From assembly GCA_900549685.1 (NCBI GenBank), contig UROX01000009.1, positions 1 through 28,121 of the forward strand: a stretch of 28,121 bases of DNA, in the 5' to 3' direction. Source of the DNA: an uncultured Alistipes sp. (GTDB lineage Bacteria; Bacteroidota; Bacteroidia; Bacteroidales; Rikenellaceae). Position 1 is the first letter of the stretch. Every line of letters begins with the position of its first letter. Positions 16,349-23,974 of the stretch are shown piece by piece. Both the position numbers and the translations under genes were made by a program. Under the pieces are notes generated by a model, which did not search any database, was not told the origin of the DNA, and saw only the letters and a list, made by a program, of their open reading frames with translations.

Positions 16349-17014
16349 ATGAAAAAGGTCTATTTCGTCACGGGCATCGACACGGATGCAGGAAAAAGCA
16401 TCGTTACCGGTACGCTGGCCCGCGAATGGACGGCACGCGGACTGAGCGTCATCACCCAGAAATTCGTCCAGACGGGATGCCGCGAAATCTCGGAAGACAT
16501 CGAAACCCACCGGCGCATCATGGGCTGCGGACTGCTGCCCGAAGACCTCGACGGCACGACCTGTCCCCTGGTGTTCACCTATCCGGCCTCGCCCCATCTG
16601 GCCGCCGCCATCGACGGACGGGAACTGGATTTGAGCCTCGCGACCCGAAGCACGGAAAAACTGCTCCGCAAATACGACATCGTACTGCTCGAAGGCGCCG
16701 GCGGACTGTTCGTCCCGCTGAAAGGCCTGTACAACACGATCGACTACATCGCCGAACACCGTCTGAGCGTCATTCTCGTCACCTCGCCCCGGCTGGGCAG
16801 CATCAACCACACGCTGTTGAGCCTCGAAGCCTGCCGCAATAGAGGAATCGAAGTAGCCAAAGTGGTCTATAACCTCTATCCGCCCACCGGCGAACCGATT
16901 ACGGGCGACACGAGGAACTACATCCTCGCCTACCTCGAGGCCCATCATCCGCAGACGGAATTCCTCGAAGTAACGGACCGTTACGAACTTATCGGCGACA
17001 GGGAAGGATGCTGA
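16349..17014 (+). CDS. bioD: Dethiobiotin synthetase
   Basis: This enzyme closes the ureido ring of 7,8-diaminopelargonate with CO2 and ATP to give dethiobiotin, the substrate of the divergent bioB product. The 221-aa protein starts MKKVYFVTGIDTDAGKS, the variant P-loop of the family (G9 to S17). The conserved lysine segment TQKFVQTG (K38) follows, then LLEGAGGLFVPL, which carries the acidic metal-binding residue, and VILVTSPRLGSINHTLL near 140-157. I start at 16349 because this places the P-loop at the usual distance from the N-terminus. An upstream in-frame ATG at 16319 overlaps the -7 box and is not credible. Confidence 0.93.
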   Translation: MKKVYFVTGIDTDAGKSIVTGTLAREWTARGLSVITQKFVQTGCREISEDIETHRRIMGCGLLPEDLDGTTCPLVFTYPASPHLAAAIDGRELDLSLATRSTEKLLRKYDIVLLEGAGGLFVPLKGLYNTIDYIAEHRLSVILVTSPRLGSINHTLLSLEACRNRGIEVAKVVYNLYPPTGEPITGDTRNYILAYLEAHHPQTEFLEVTDRYELIGDREGC

Positions 17015-17337
17015 ACGCATATTCTCCGATCCAGGGCGCTGACACATAAGGTCCGCACGAACCGCAGGCCTCCATCCCCGAAACGCCCGCCGAATAAGCA
17101 GGAACCGCGTCCGGCGGGCAACCCTGCCGCCCGGAGCCGGCACTCCGTATCCGGACGACGCACATCCCTGCTTTTCGGAACGTTTTCCCGCCCGGAGATA
17201 TTGCCAGACTGGATGATCCGCGCGACGTTTTCCCGAGTCCGTTCCATCGCCGGAACACGTACCGAACAGACGGGGAGCCGCTCCGGCCGGAAATATACGG
17301 ACGAAACGCCCCGATACGGGATTTCGAAATCTATGAC
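17015..17337. other. Spacer with no supported gene
   Basis: About 320 bp between bioD and the promoter of the next gene. It is G+C-rich with many TCCG/CGGA words and has no hairpin with a T-run after bioD. I see no coding sequence or RNA gene. Confidence 0.5.
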
Positions 17338-17345
17338 TAAATTTG
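17338..17345 (+). promoter_or_regulatory. Promoter (-7 box) of the small membrane protein gene
   Basis: TAAATTTG fits TAnnTTTG and lies 31 bp before the ATG at 17377. No clear -33 TTTG is visible at the expected distance. Confidence 0.55.
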
Positions 17346-17376
17346 CCGTCTGTACGGAGTTCTAAAATCGACGTCC

Positions 17377-17712
17377 ATGAAATTTTCCACCCGGCTCGAA
17401 TACATTTTCGCCTGCCTCTGCATGGGGGCGCTGATCGTCTGGCACCGTTACTGGGGACAGTGGCTGCCCGACGATTATCCGTATGAACTGTGGATCCGCT
17501 ACGGACTGATGGTCCCCACCGGATTCTGTCTGGCCGTAAGTCTGGGCATGGGAACGGGCAATCCCGAACGGAGCGTCATGGCCGTGTGGTGCGGAGTGAC
17601 GGTGGCCGTGCTGACGGCCCTGCTGCCCGACACGACACTGGACACGGTGCTGAACCGTCTAATTCCCCTCGCCCTGGGAGCTTTCATTCAGTGGCTGCTG
17701 GTACGGAAATAG
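17377..17712 (+). CDS. Small integral membrane protein, unknown function
   Basis: I do not recognise this 111-aa protein. It has about four hydrophobic segments (roughly 8-24, 40-57, 64-84 and 90-108) and a short polar loop DDYPYELWIRYG between the first two. It ends with a charged VRK tail, so it should lie in the inner membrane. A TAnnTTTG box sits 31 bp upstream and the codon use matches neighbouring genes, which supports a real gene. There is no obvious operon partner: the ATL gene starts 144 bp downstream. No catalytic or binding motif is visible. Confidence 0.7.
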   Translation: MKFSTRLEYIFACLCMGALIVWHRYWGQWLPDDYPYELWIRYGLMVPTGFCLAVSLGMGTGNPERSVMAVWCGVTVAVLTALLPDTTLDTVLNRLIPLALGAFIQWLLVRK

Positions 17713-17856
17713 CAAGCACGCCTGTCAAACACAAGAAGACCGGTCCGAAAACACACGGTTCCCGACCGCGAACGACAGTCGCCGGAGCCGGGAAATACGG
17801 ACATAGACTCCGACATCGAAACAGGCAATGACCGAACCGTACATACCGAACGAGCC

Positions 17857-18195
17857 ATGGACAAACCGGATTATAGCGAATTCGCACAAGCGGTCTACGA
17901 CATCGTAGCCACCGTACCGCCGGGGCGGATCACCTCCTACGGAGCGATCGCCCGGGCATTGGGCCGTCCGCATCACTCGCGCATGGTAGGCCGAATCATG
18001 GGACGGTGCAGCGATCCGGACATTCCCGCCCACCGCGTCACCGACAGCCAGGGCCGTCTTTCCGGACGGCACGCATTCGATACCCCGCACCGGATGAGCG
18101 ACCTGCTCGAAGCCGAAGGCGTCCACGTCTCGGACGACCGTGTCGTGAACTGGCGCCGGATCTTCTGGGACCCTCTGGAAGAGATTCGGCTCTGA
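17857..18195 (+). CDS. MGMT-family alkyltransferase-like (ATL) protein
   Basis: A 112-aa protein with the DNA-binding C-terminal fold of O6-alkylguanine-DNA alkyltransferase. It has the helix-turn-helix region VPPGRITSYGAIARALG (20-36), the HHSRMVGRIMGR segment, and the active-site motif reading PAHRV at 57-61. The catalytic Cys of MGMT (PCHRV) is therefore Ala58, so it cannot accept an alkyl group by the usual route. ATL proteins with the Cys replaced (PWHRV in E. coli YbaZ) bind O6-alkylguanine and hand lesions to nucleotide excision repair. A similar role is inferred here. The length fits stand-alone ATLs. A weak upstream region without a TAnnTTTG box leaves regulation unclear. Confidence 0.87.
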   Translation: MDKPDYSEFAQAVYDIVATVPPGRITSYGAIARALGRPHHSRMVGRIMGRCSDPDIPAHRVTDSQGRLSGRHAFDTPHRMSDLLEAEGVHVSDDRVVNWRRIFWDPLEEIRL

Positions 18196-19033
18196 CAGGC
18201 GGCGACACAACGGATACAGACTCCGCCGACCGGACGGAACGGGACGCGGATTTCCCCGCCTCGAAATCCACCCGTCCGAATTATTCATCTCCATATTCCA
18301 AAACATTAACGCACCGACCTTTGCATAACCGCCATCATCGGCTTCCGAGACACATCGGAAAGAACGCAGGACCTTATCCGACAGGATTTTCACCGACTTA
18401 TAATTTCCAAATCTTACCCCATGAAAATACAGACCGGTGCTCCGGAACATATCGAGGGTCGCCTATGCGACGCTTAGGAAATCTTAATCGCAGATCGCAA
18501 TTAGCCTTCCATTTCGCCCGGAATGGTGGAGATATGACGGAACTCTCTTCCCAGAGAAAATTCCGAGAAGAACTTACCCTGCATATCGAATGTCATTGGG
18601 GTATTCCGGTCATCGGGACATGGACGGTTCGATGATAAAACCGGATTGCGGGATAGGAGAATCGGCATTCCCGCCTCGCAGATGTATACTACGGAGATGT
18701 TTTCTCCTGTACAATCTCTCCCGAAGCGACAGCCGGAAGGCCGGAAACATATGGCCGTTTCGCTTTCGCAAGGCCTCTCCATACACAATCGTAAAAATGG
18801 AAGGCGCATCGAAACCGGGAGCAAGTCGCACCGTACACATCCGGAAATCGGAGTATATTCGGATACGGACCGTCCGTATCGGGTCCGAGCGTCGTCCTCC
18901 CGCAACCGTCCGTTCTCCGTGCGGCGACGAGACGCGATGTACCTGACACCACGCATCGTCGGACCGGAGATGGACAAGATACCGGCCGTTTCGGCGCGTT
19001 TCTTGTTTTGAGGCAGGAAAACACGATTCGTCT
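18196..19033. other. Long spacer with no supported gene
   Basis: About 840 bp. The part near 18280-18480 is richer in A+T than the surroundings. It holds a GACCTTTG that partly resembles a -7 box and a 19-codon frame starting at 18421, but neither is convincing. The rest (18500-19000) has frames on both strands that encode no recognisable domain. It could contain a decayed gene, an untranslated leader or a small RNA; I cannot tell. Confidence 0.5.
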
Positions 19034-20992
19034 ATGAAAAACAAAGCGGGATCGATCCGGCAGCGCGTGAGCAACACCATGTCGCGCATCCATCCTTTCG
19101 TCCTGCTGGTGTCGTGCATGGGCATTCTGCTCGCCTACCTGACAGGCATGTACGTCACCGGCACGCTGCATGCGCCTTCGCGCTGGATGGGCGCCATGCT
19201 GGCCTGCACCTCGGTCATCGTGGTGTTGCAGTCGCCCGGCTACAAAGAATCGCTCCGGCCGGGCCTGATACGGGTGTTCGGTACGTTTCTGGGTGCGCTG
19301 ATCGCCTACATCTACCTGTCGTCGCTGCCGTTTTCGGTGGTGGGAATGCTGCTGGCCGTGTTCGTGCTGGAAATGATCTGCATGTGGCTCGACATCTATA
19401 AAAACGGCCGCATCGCGACGATCACGCTGGTCATCATCATGCTCGTCTCGCAGATGAACTCGCATATCGACCCGGCTATGAACTGTATGCTGCGCTTTTT
19501 CGAATCGGCGGCGGGCGTCGGGGTCGGCATCGGCCTGCTGTGGGTCATCGAACGATGGAACCGTTTCCGGCAGCGGCTGCTCCGCATGGGCGAGAACAAG
19601 GATGGCCGACCGGTGGACATGGACACCATGCCGCTGCGCTGGGGACACTTCAAAGTGCTCATCGTGGCTTCGCTCGGTCAGGTGACCGGTGCCGGGCTCT
19701 CGACACTGGTCGGAATCGTCCTGCCGATGATCCAGCTCGTACGCCACCCCGAGCTTTCGTCGCTGGCCCAGGGAGCCGTAGCCGCCACGAGCCTCGTCGG
19801 TATCATGGTCGGCTCGGTCCTGTTCGGGGCGTTGAGCGACCGCAGGGGCTATCTGTTCTTCTTCCGGCTCTGCCCGGCCATCATTCTGGGAGCGTCGCTG
19901 TTCGCCTTTTTCTCGGACAATCTGCCCTCGCTGGTCATCGCCCTGTTCCTGATGGGAATGGGCATCGGCGGAGGATACAGCCTCGATTCCGACTACATCT
20001 CCGAAATCATGCCGCGTCGCTGGCGGCTGCTCATGGTAGGCGTGGCCAAGGCCTCGTCGTCGGTGGGCAACGTGCTCATCGCACTGGTGTGCGTCTATCT
20101 GCTCGATCTGTGGCGCGACGCGGCGCACTGGAACAGCCTGCTGCTGCTCATCTCGGTGCTGGCGGTCGTCATGCTGCTGTGCCGCATCCGTTTTGCGCAG
20201 AGTCCCGGCTGGCTGCTCGCCCACGGACGCACGGACGAAGCGCAACGGGCCGTAAGGTATTTTCTGGGACCCGATGTCGTGACGGGCGAGTTGCAGACCC
20301 GGAACGCGCAGAAAGAAACGCCCAAAGCGTCGTGGAGCGCACTGTTCCGCCGCGACAACCTGAAGAAAGTGGTCTTCAGCGGCGTGCCGTGGGCCTGCGA
20401 AGGTTTGGGCGTTTACGGTATCGGAGTATTCATGCCCGTGCTCATCATGTCGCTGGGACTGGGTTCAGCAGCGGAAGGGCCGCTGGGACATATCGCTTCT
20501 TCGGTACGGTTGAGCGTCTATATCAACCTTTTCGTGCTGGCCGGCTTCGTACTGGGGCTGTTTCTGGTCAATCGATGGTACCACGTCCGCACGCAGACGT
20601 GGGGATTCCTGCTCTGTGCGGCGGGGATGGGCCTGTTGCTCGCGGGTCACGAACTCCACTGGCCGGTATGGGTCTCCCTGGCGGGATTCATGATTTTCGA
20701 ACTGTTCCTCAACGCAGGTCCCCATCTGATGACGTTTATCATTCCTCCGCAGATCTATTCGGTGGCCGAACGCGGTGCGGGCAGCGGACTGGCGGCGGCC
20801 TTCGGCAAGGCGGGAGCCGTGCTCGGCGTGTTGTTCATCCCTATGCTGCTCGAATGGGGTGGCATGACGGCCGTGCTGTCCGTGACGATCGCCGTACAGC
20901 TCACAGGCGCCGCCGTCACGGCCTTCGTGGGCCGGAAGGTCCTGCCCTACGGCGGTCCGGCACACAAACCCGAACTCCGCCACGACCGCTAA
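19034..20992 (+). CDS. Membrane transporter: FUSC/ArAE-like N-terminus fused to an MFS-like half
   Basis: A 652-aa inner-membrane protein with two apparent modules. Residues about 20-180 have six closely spaced hydrophobic segments and resemble the FUSC/aromatic acid exporter (ArAE) membrane domain: RPGLIRVFGTFLGALIAY near 75-95, and a following segment ending in LLWVIERW. Residues about 200-640 look like a major facilitator (sugar-porter-type) domain of about 12 segments. These include the inter-helix 2-3 motif FGALSDRRGY near 272, MGMGIGGGYSLDSDYISEIM near 310-330 and a long central cytoplasmic loop near 395-440. An exporter of an aromatic or organic acid is plausible, but the substrate is unknown. 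No adaptor or outer-membrane partner gene is adjacent. The ATG at 19034 begins a Lys/Arg-rich cytoplasmic tail. It converges on the nickel/urease cluster. Confidence 0.8.
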   Translation: MKNKAGSIRQRVSNTMSRIHPFVLLVSCMGILLAYLTGMYVTGTLHAPSRWMGAMLACTSVIVVLQSPGYKESLRPGLIRVFGTFLGALIAYIYLSSLPFSVVGMLLAVFVLEMICMWLDIYKNGRIATITLVIIMLVSQMNSHIDPAMNCMLRFFESAAGVGVGIGLLWVIERWNRFRQRLLRMGENKDGRPVDMDTMPLRWGHFKVLIVASLGQVTGAGLSTLVGIVLPMIQLVRHPELSSLAQGAVAATSLVGIMVGSVLFGALSDRRGYLFFFRLCPAIILGASLFAFFSDNLPSLVIALFLMGMGIGGGYSLDSDYISEIMPRRWRLLMVGVAKASSSVGNVLIALVCVYLLDLWRDAAHWNSLLLLISVLAVVMLLCRIRFAQSPGWLLAHGRTDEAQRAVRYFLGPDVVTGELQTRNAQKETPKASWSALFRRDNLKKVVFSGVPWACEGLGVYGIGVFMPVLIMSLGLGSAAEGPLGHIASSVRLSVYINLFVLAGFVLGLFLVNRWYHVRTQTWGFLLCAAGMGLLLAGHELHWPVWVSLAGFMIFELFLNAGPHLMTFIIPPQIYSVAERGAGSGLAAAFGKAGAVLGVLFIPMLLEWGGMTAVLSVTIAVQLTGAAVTAFVGRKVLPYGGPAHKPELRHDR

Positions 20993-21150
20993 AAAACGAA
21001 AACGGGACCGCCTTTTCGGGTGCGCGACATTCCCGTCCCTGCAAAAGCGGACGCGACGGCTTCCCGGACGGCAGTTTCTGCTATCGACCCGGCAGGGGCC
21101 AATAAAAAACACTAAACAGAACCCGCAAAAACGGATGCAGGAACAATAAA

Positions 21151-21192
21151 TCAGGGCGGTCGTGCGACACATATGTCGCACGACCGCCCTGA
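21151..21192. terminator. Bidirectional hairpin between the transporter and nikO
   Basis: Perfect 19-bp arms (21151-21169 and 21174-21192) enclose a 4-nt loop, with ACATATGT spanning the apex. On the minus strand the stem is followed by TTTATTGTT, so it best serves the nik/ure transcript, whose last gene ends 99 bp upstream in that direction. It can also block read-through from the plus-strand transporter. Confidence 0.88.
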
Positions 21193-21290
21193 ATCATATC
21201 CATCGACGGGCAAAAGACCGGCCCGTGCGAACTACCTCCTATGAAGAAAAATCCGGAACCGGTCCGGACAAACGGTTTCGGCCCGCACGC

Positions 21291-22049
21291 TCAGGAAACA
21301 TACGCAGGAAAGCCGGCCGGCGCACGCATGGCATGCGGCTGTTCGAGTCCGCAGGCTTCGACAAGCGCCCGGTCGCCGAAAATACGCGCCGTCTGACCGT
21401 CGGCCACGATCCGTCCGTCCTTCATCACGATCGTGCGCGGACAGAGTTCGGGAATCATATCCATGTCGTGCGTGGCGATGAGCATCGTATGGTCGAAACG
21501 GGCAAGCAGGTCGATCACCTGACGACGGGCATGCGGATCGAGGTTCGAGGTCGGTTCGTCCATGACCAAAATCGAGGGTTCCATCGAGAGGACCGTCGCG
21601 ATGGACACGCTCTTTTTCTGCCCTCCCGAAAGCCGATGGGGCGAAACGTGCCGGAGCGACTCGGCCCCCACGGCTTCGAGCGCCCGCGTGACACGCAAAG
21701 CGATCTCCTCGCGGGTAAGCCCCATGTTCGAGGGGCCGAAAGCCACGTCTTCCTCGACCGTAGGCATGAAAAGCTGGTCGTCGGCATCCTGAAAGACCAA
21801 GCCGACCGTCTGCCGGATGCGGGGCAGCGTCTTGCGCGTGATTTCGATACCGCCTACCGATATGCGTCCCCGGTCGGGCAGCAGAAGACCGTCGGTATGG
21901 AGCAACAGCGTCGATTTGCCGGCGCCGTTGATGCCCACCAGAGCGACCCGCTCGCCGTGCGTGATGCGGAACGTGATGCCGCGCAGCGCCTCGTGACCGT
22001 CGGGATAGGCATAGTGTACGTCGTCGAACTGAAGATAGTGATGGCTCAT
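21291..22049 (-). CDS. nikO: Nickel ECF-type ABC transporter ATPase
   Basis: The 252-aa ATPase of an energy-coupling-factor metal transporter (CbiO/NikO family). All ABC motifs are intact: Walker A GINGAGKS (39-46), Q-loop VFQDADDQLF with Q87, the signature LSGGQ (140-144), Walker B ILVMDE (160-165) and the switch histidine in ATHDMD near 195. The VFQDADDQLF stretch is typical of CbiO/EcfA proteins. It starts 4 nt after the nikQ stop in the same orientation. The family also carries cobalt; nickel is inferred from the adjoining urease genes. Confidence 0.92.
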   Translation of the reverse strand: MSHHYLQFDDVHYAYPDGHEALRGITFRITHGERVALVGINGAGKSTLLLHTDGLLLPDRGRISVGGIEITRKTLPRIRQTVGLVFQDADDQLFMPTVEEDVAFGPSNMGLTREEIALRVTRALEAVGAESLRHVSPHRLSGGQKKSVSIATVLSMEPSILVMDEPTSNLDPHARRQVIDLLARFDHTMLIATHDMDMIPELCPRTIVMKDGRIVADGQTARIFGDRALVEACGLEQPHAMRAPAGFPAYVS

Positions 22050-22053
22050 AGGA

Positions 22054-22884
22054 TCAGTGAAAGAATGAAGGTCCGCCCAGCGTCCGGACGAAGGTCTCGA
22101 CCGGGCCGCACAGGCGCATGAAAACGAATGCGGCGCACCACAGTGCGACGAAGGCGCTGTCGCGAAATCGCCAGCGGGACTCTTCCCGGACGGAACAGTC
22201 GGGAATGCGGCCGGTAAATCCCCGTGCGAGCATGGCTCGGTAAACGGACTCGGACCGGTCGAAGGTGCGGATCATCAGCTCGCCGACGAAAGTTCCCCAC
22301 ATCGGGAGCGGATAGGATGCACGTCCGTAACCGCGGGCATCGCGGGCACGTCTCATGCGGAAACACTCCTCGAGGAGTACCCGCAGGTAACGGAAGACGA
22401 AAAGCAGCTGCGCGGCGAAGAGCGACGGCATCCCCATCCGCTGCATACTGCGGCAGAGACGGTAGTAGCCTGTCGTACGGACGAGCAGCAACAGGGCCTG
22501 CACCGAGAGCAGTCCGCGCAGCAGGATCGACGCGAAACCGATCCACCCCTCGGTGACGGCCACCGGACCGACATAGAAAACCGGCGTCCGGTCATAAAAG
22601 ACATTGAACAGTCCCACCAATGCCACGAACGGCAGTACGAAGAGCGAACGGAGGAAAAGCCGTCCGTAGCTCAAGCCGCCGGCGGACGAGAGGACGAGCG
22701 GAAAAACGAAATAGAGCAACAGCTCCGAGAGCCGCTGGAGCGGGACGGAAAGCATCGTCACGAGAAAAACCGTCGTCACGACGAGCTTGGCCCGGGGATC
22801 GACGGTGTGGAGCGGACTCTCCGACCGCTCGGAACGTTCCAGCTCGTCGAGCGTATACAGGGCGTTCTGCAACCGGTCTTTCAT
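22054..22884 (-). CDS. nikQ: Nickel ECF-type transporter transmembrane (T) component
   Basis: The 276-aa coupling membrane subunit of the CbiQ/NikQ family. It begins with a cytoplasmic stretch ending LHTVDPRAKLVVTTVF (typical HxxDPRxK entry of CbiQ proteins), followed by about five to six membrane segments. The coupling motif RRARDARGYG, which contacts the ATPase, lies in the cytoplasmic region around 186-195. Its start codon overlaps the nikMN stop (ATGA), and nikO follows 4 nt after its own stop, indicating translational coupling. The specificity lies in the M subunit, so metal identity here is by context. Confidence 0.9.
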   Translation of the reverse strand: MKDRLQNALYTLDELERSERSESPLHTVDPRAKLVVTTVFLVTMLSVPLQRLSELLLYFVFPLVLSSAGGLSYGRLFLRSLFVLPFVALVGLFNVFYDRTPVFYVGPVAVTEGWIGFASILLRGLLSVQALLLLVRTTGYYRLCRSMQRMGMPSLFAAQLLFVFRYLRVLLEECFRMRRARDARGYGRASYPLPMWGTFVGELMIRTFDRSESVYRAMLARGFTGRIPDCSVREESRWRFRDSAFVALWCAAFVFMRLCGPVETFVRTLGGPSFFH

Positions 22885-23870
22885 AAGTTTCGGCGGCTCG
22901 GTCGGAACAGACAGGAAACGCCGAAGACGACGAGCAGAATCGCTCCGCTGCCGACGATTCCGGCCAGCGAGGTATCGTAATCGGGCATCAGGGCTGTAGT
23001 GCGCTGAAGTGAAGCAGCCCGGCGGTGCAGCGGATCGTCCGCCGTTTCAGGCTCGTCCCCGCCCGTCGTGCGGGAGATGGACCATTCGAGTCCGTCGGGG
23101 TCCGACGAGGCGATCCACGAGAACGACCCGCCCAGCAGCAATGCCGCCAGCGACAGCCCGGCGAGCGCCCTGCCCCATGAGACCTTCGACGGAGAGCCGG
23201 CCCGGCGGATGTCGATCAGCAGCTCGGGTCTGTATTTGCGTATCGCACACAGCACGGCGGCCGTAGCCAATCCTTCGCCGATCCCGATGAGCAGATGGAT
23301 CGGCAGCATGAACAGCAGAAACCGGTCCGTCGGCAACGCCGTGACGCCCGACAGCTCGGTCTCGGCCGTCACGGCCAGCGCGCCGAGTTCGAGACCGACG
23401 ACGGAAGCGAGCAGCGAAGCAGCGAAGATACGTCCCGTGGACATGCCGCCGCGCACGAGCGGCCGGAAAACCAACGGATAGGCCACCAGACACGAGCATA
23501 CGGCCATATTGAGTATATTGCATCCCAGCGCCATGAAACCGCCGTCGGCGAAGACCAGGCACTGGATCACCAGCACCGAGGCGAGCGTGACGAGAGCGGC
23601 CCAGGGACCCAGTACGGCCGAAAGGAGAAGGCCTCCCACGATATGGCCGCTCGAACCCGTTCCGGGAATCGAGAAATTAATCATCTGTGCGGCGAAAACG
23701 AAAGCGCCCATCACACCCATGAGCGGCACGAGACGTTCGCCCTGTGCGGACATTCCGTCATCGTCCCTGCGGCGCTTCACTTTCAGAATCGCTGTGCCCA
23801 GCAGGGCCAGCGACACGGCTCCCGTAACGGCGAAAACCGGCGGGGAAACCAATGCGTCGGACATGTGCAT
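22881..23870 (-). CDS. nikMN: Nickel transporter substrate-binding component, NikM fused to NikN/PDGLE domain
   Basis: A 329-aa membrane protein that takes up the metal ion. The N-terminus MHMSDALVSP carries the conserved His2 whose region binds the metal in CbiM/NikM proteins, so the start at 23870 is firm. The M domain (about 1-215) has roughly seven hydrophobic segments. The segment INFSIPGTGSSGHIVGG, with another conserved His, is characteristic. The C-terminal part (about 230-325) contains a membrane segment, then SSDPDGLEWS, the PDGLE motif of NikN/CbiN-like small subunits, a periplasmic loop and a last membrane segment (LAGIVGSGAILLVV). M and N functions are thus joined in one chain. 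The gene lies 104 bp after the urea transporter with no visible promoter or terminator between, so co-transcription with urease genes is likely. Confidence 0.9.
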   Translation of the reverse strand: MHMSDALVSPPVFAVTGAVSLALLGTAILKVKRRRDDDGMSAQGERLVPLMGVMGAFVFAAQMINFSIPGTGSSGHIVGGLLLSAVLGPWAALVTLASVLVIQCLVFADGGFMALGCNILNMAVCSCLVAYPLVFRPLVRGGMSTGRIFAASLLASVVGLELGALAVTAETELSGVTALPTDRFLLFMLPIHLLIGIGEGLATAAVLCAIRKYRPELLIDIRRAGSPSKVSWGRALAGLSLAALLLGGSFSWIASSDPDGLEWSISRTTGGDEPETADDPLHRRAASLQRTTALMPDYDTSLAGIVGSGAILLVVFGVSCLFRPSRRNL

Positions 23871-23974
23871 ACGTTCGGTCTTTTGAAGTTGGTTCGCTGA
23901 AATCGGTTGTTTTTACGACATGGCTCGCCGGAGACGGACGGCTGCGTACAAGCGTTTCCGCCCCGACGAAGCGC

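Noticed and set aside
18421..18477. Short 18-codon frame in the A+T-richer spacer block
   Set aside because: No convincing promoter, no recognisable peptide, and length well within chance.
18610..19125. Minus-strand 171-codon frame upstream of the fusion transporter
   Set aside because: It runs into the transporter coding region on the opposite strand, has no domain or promoter, and its composition resembles translated non-coding DNA.
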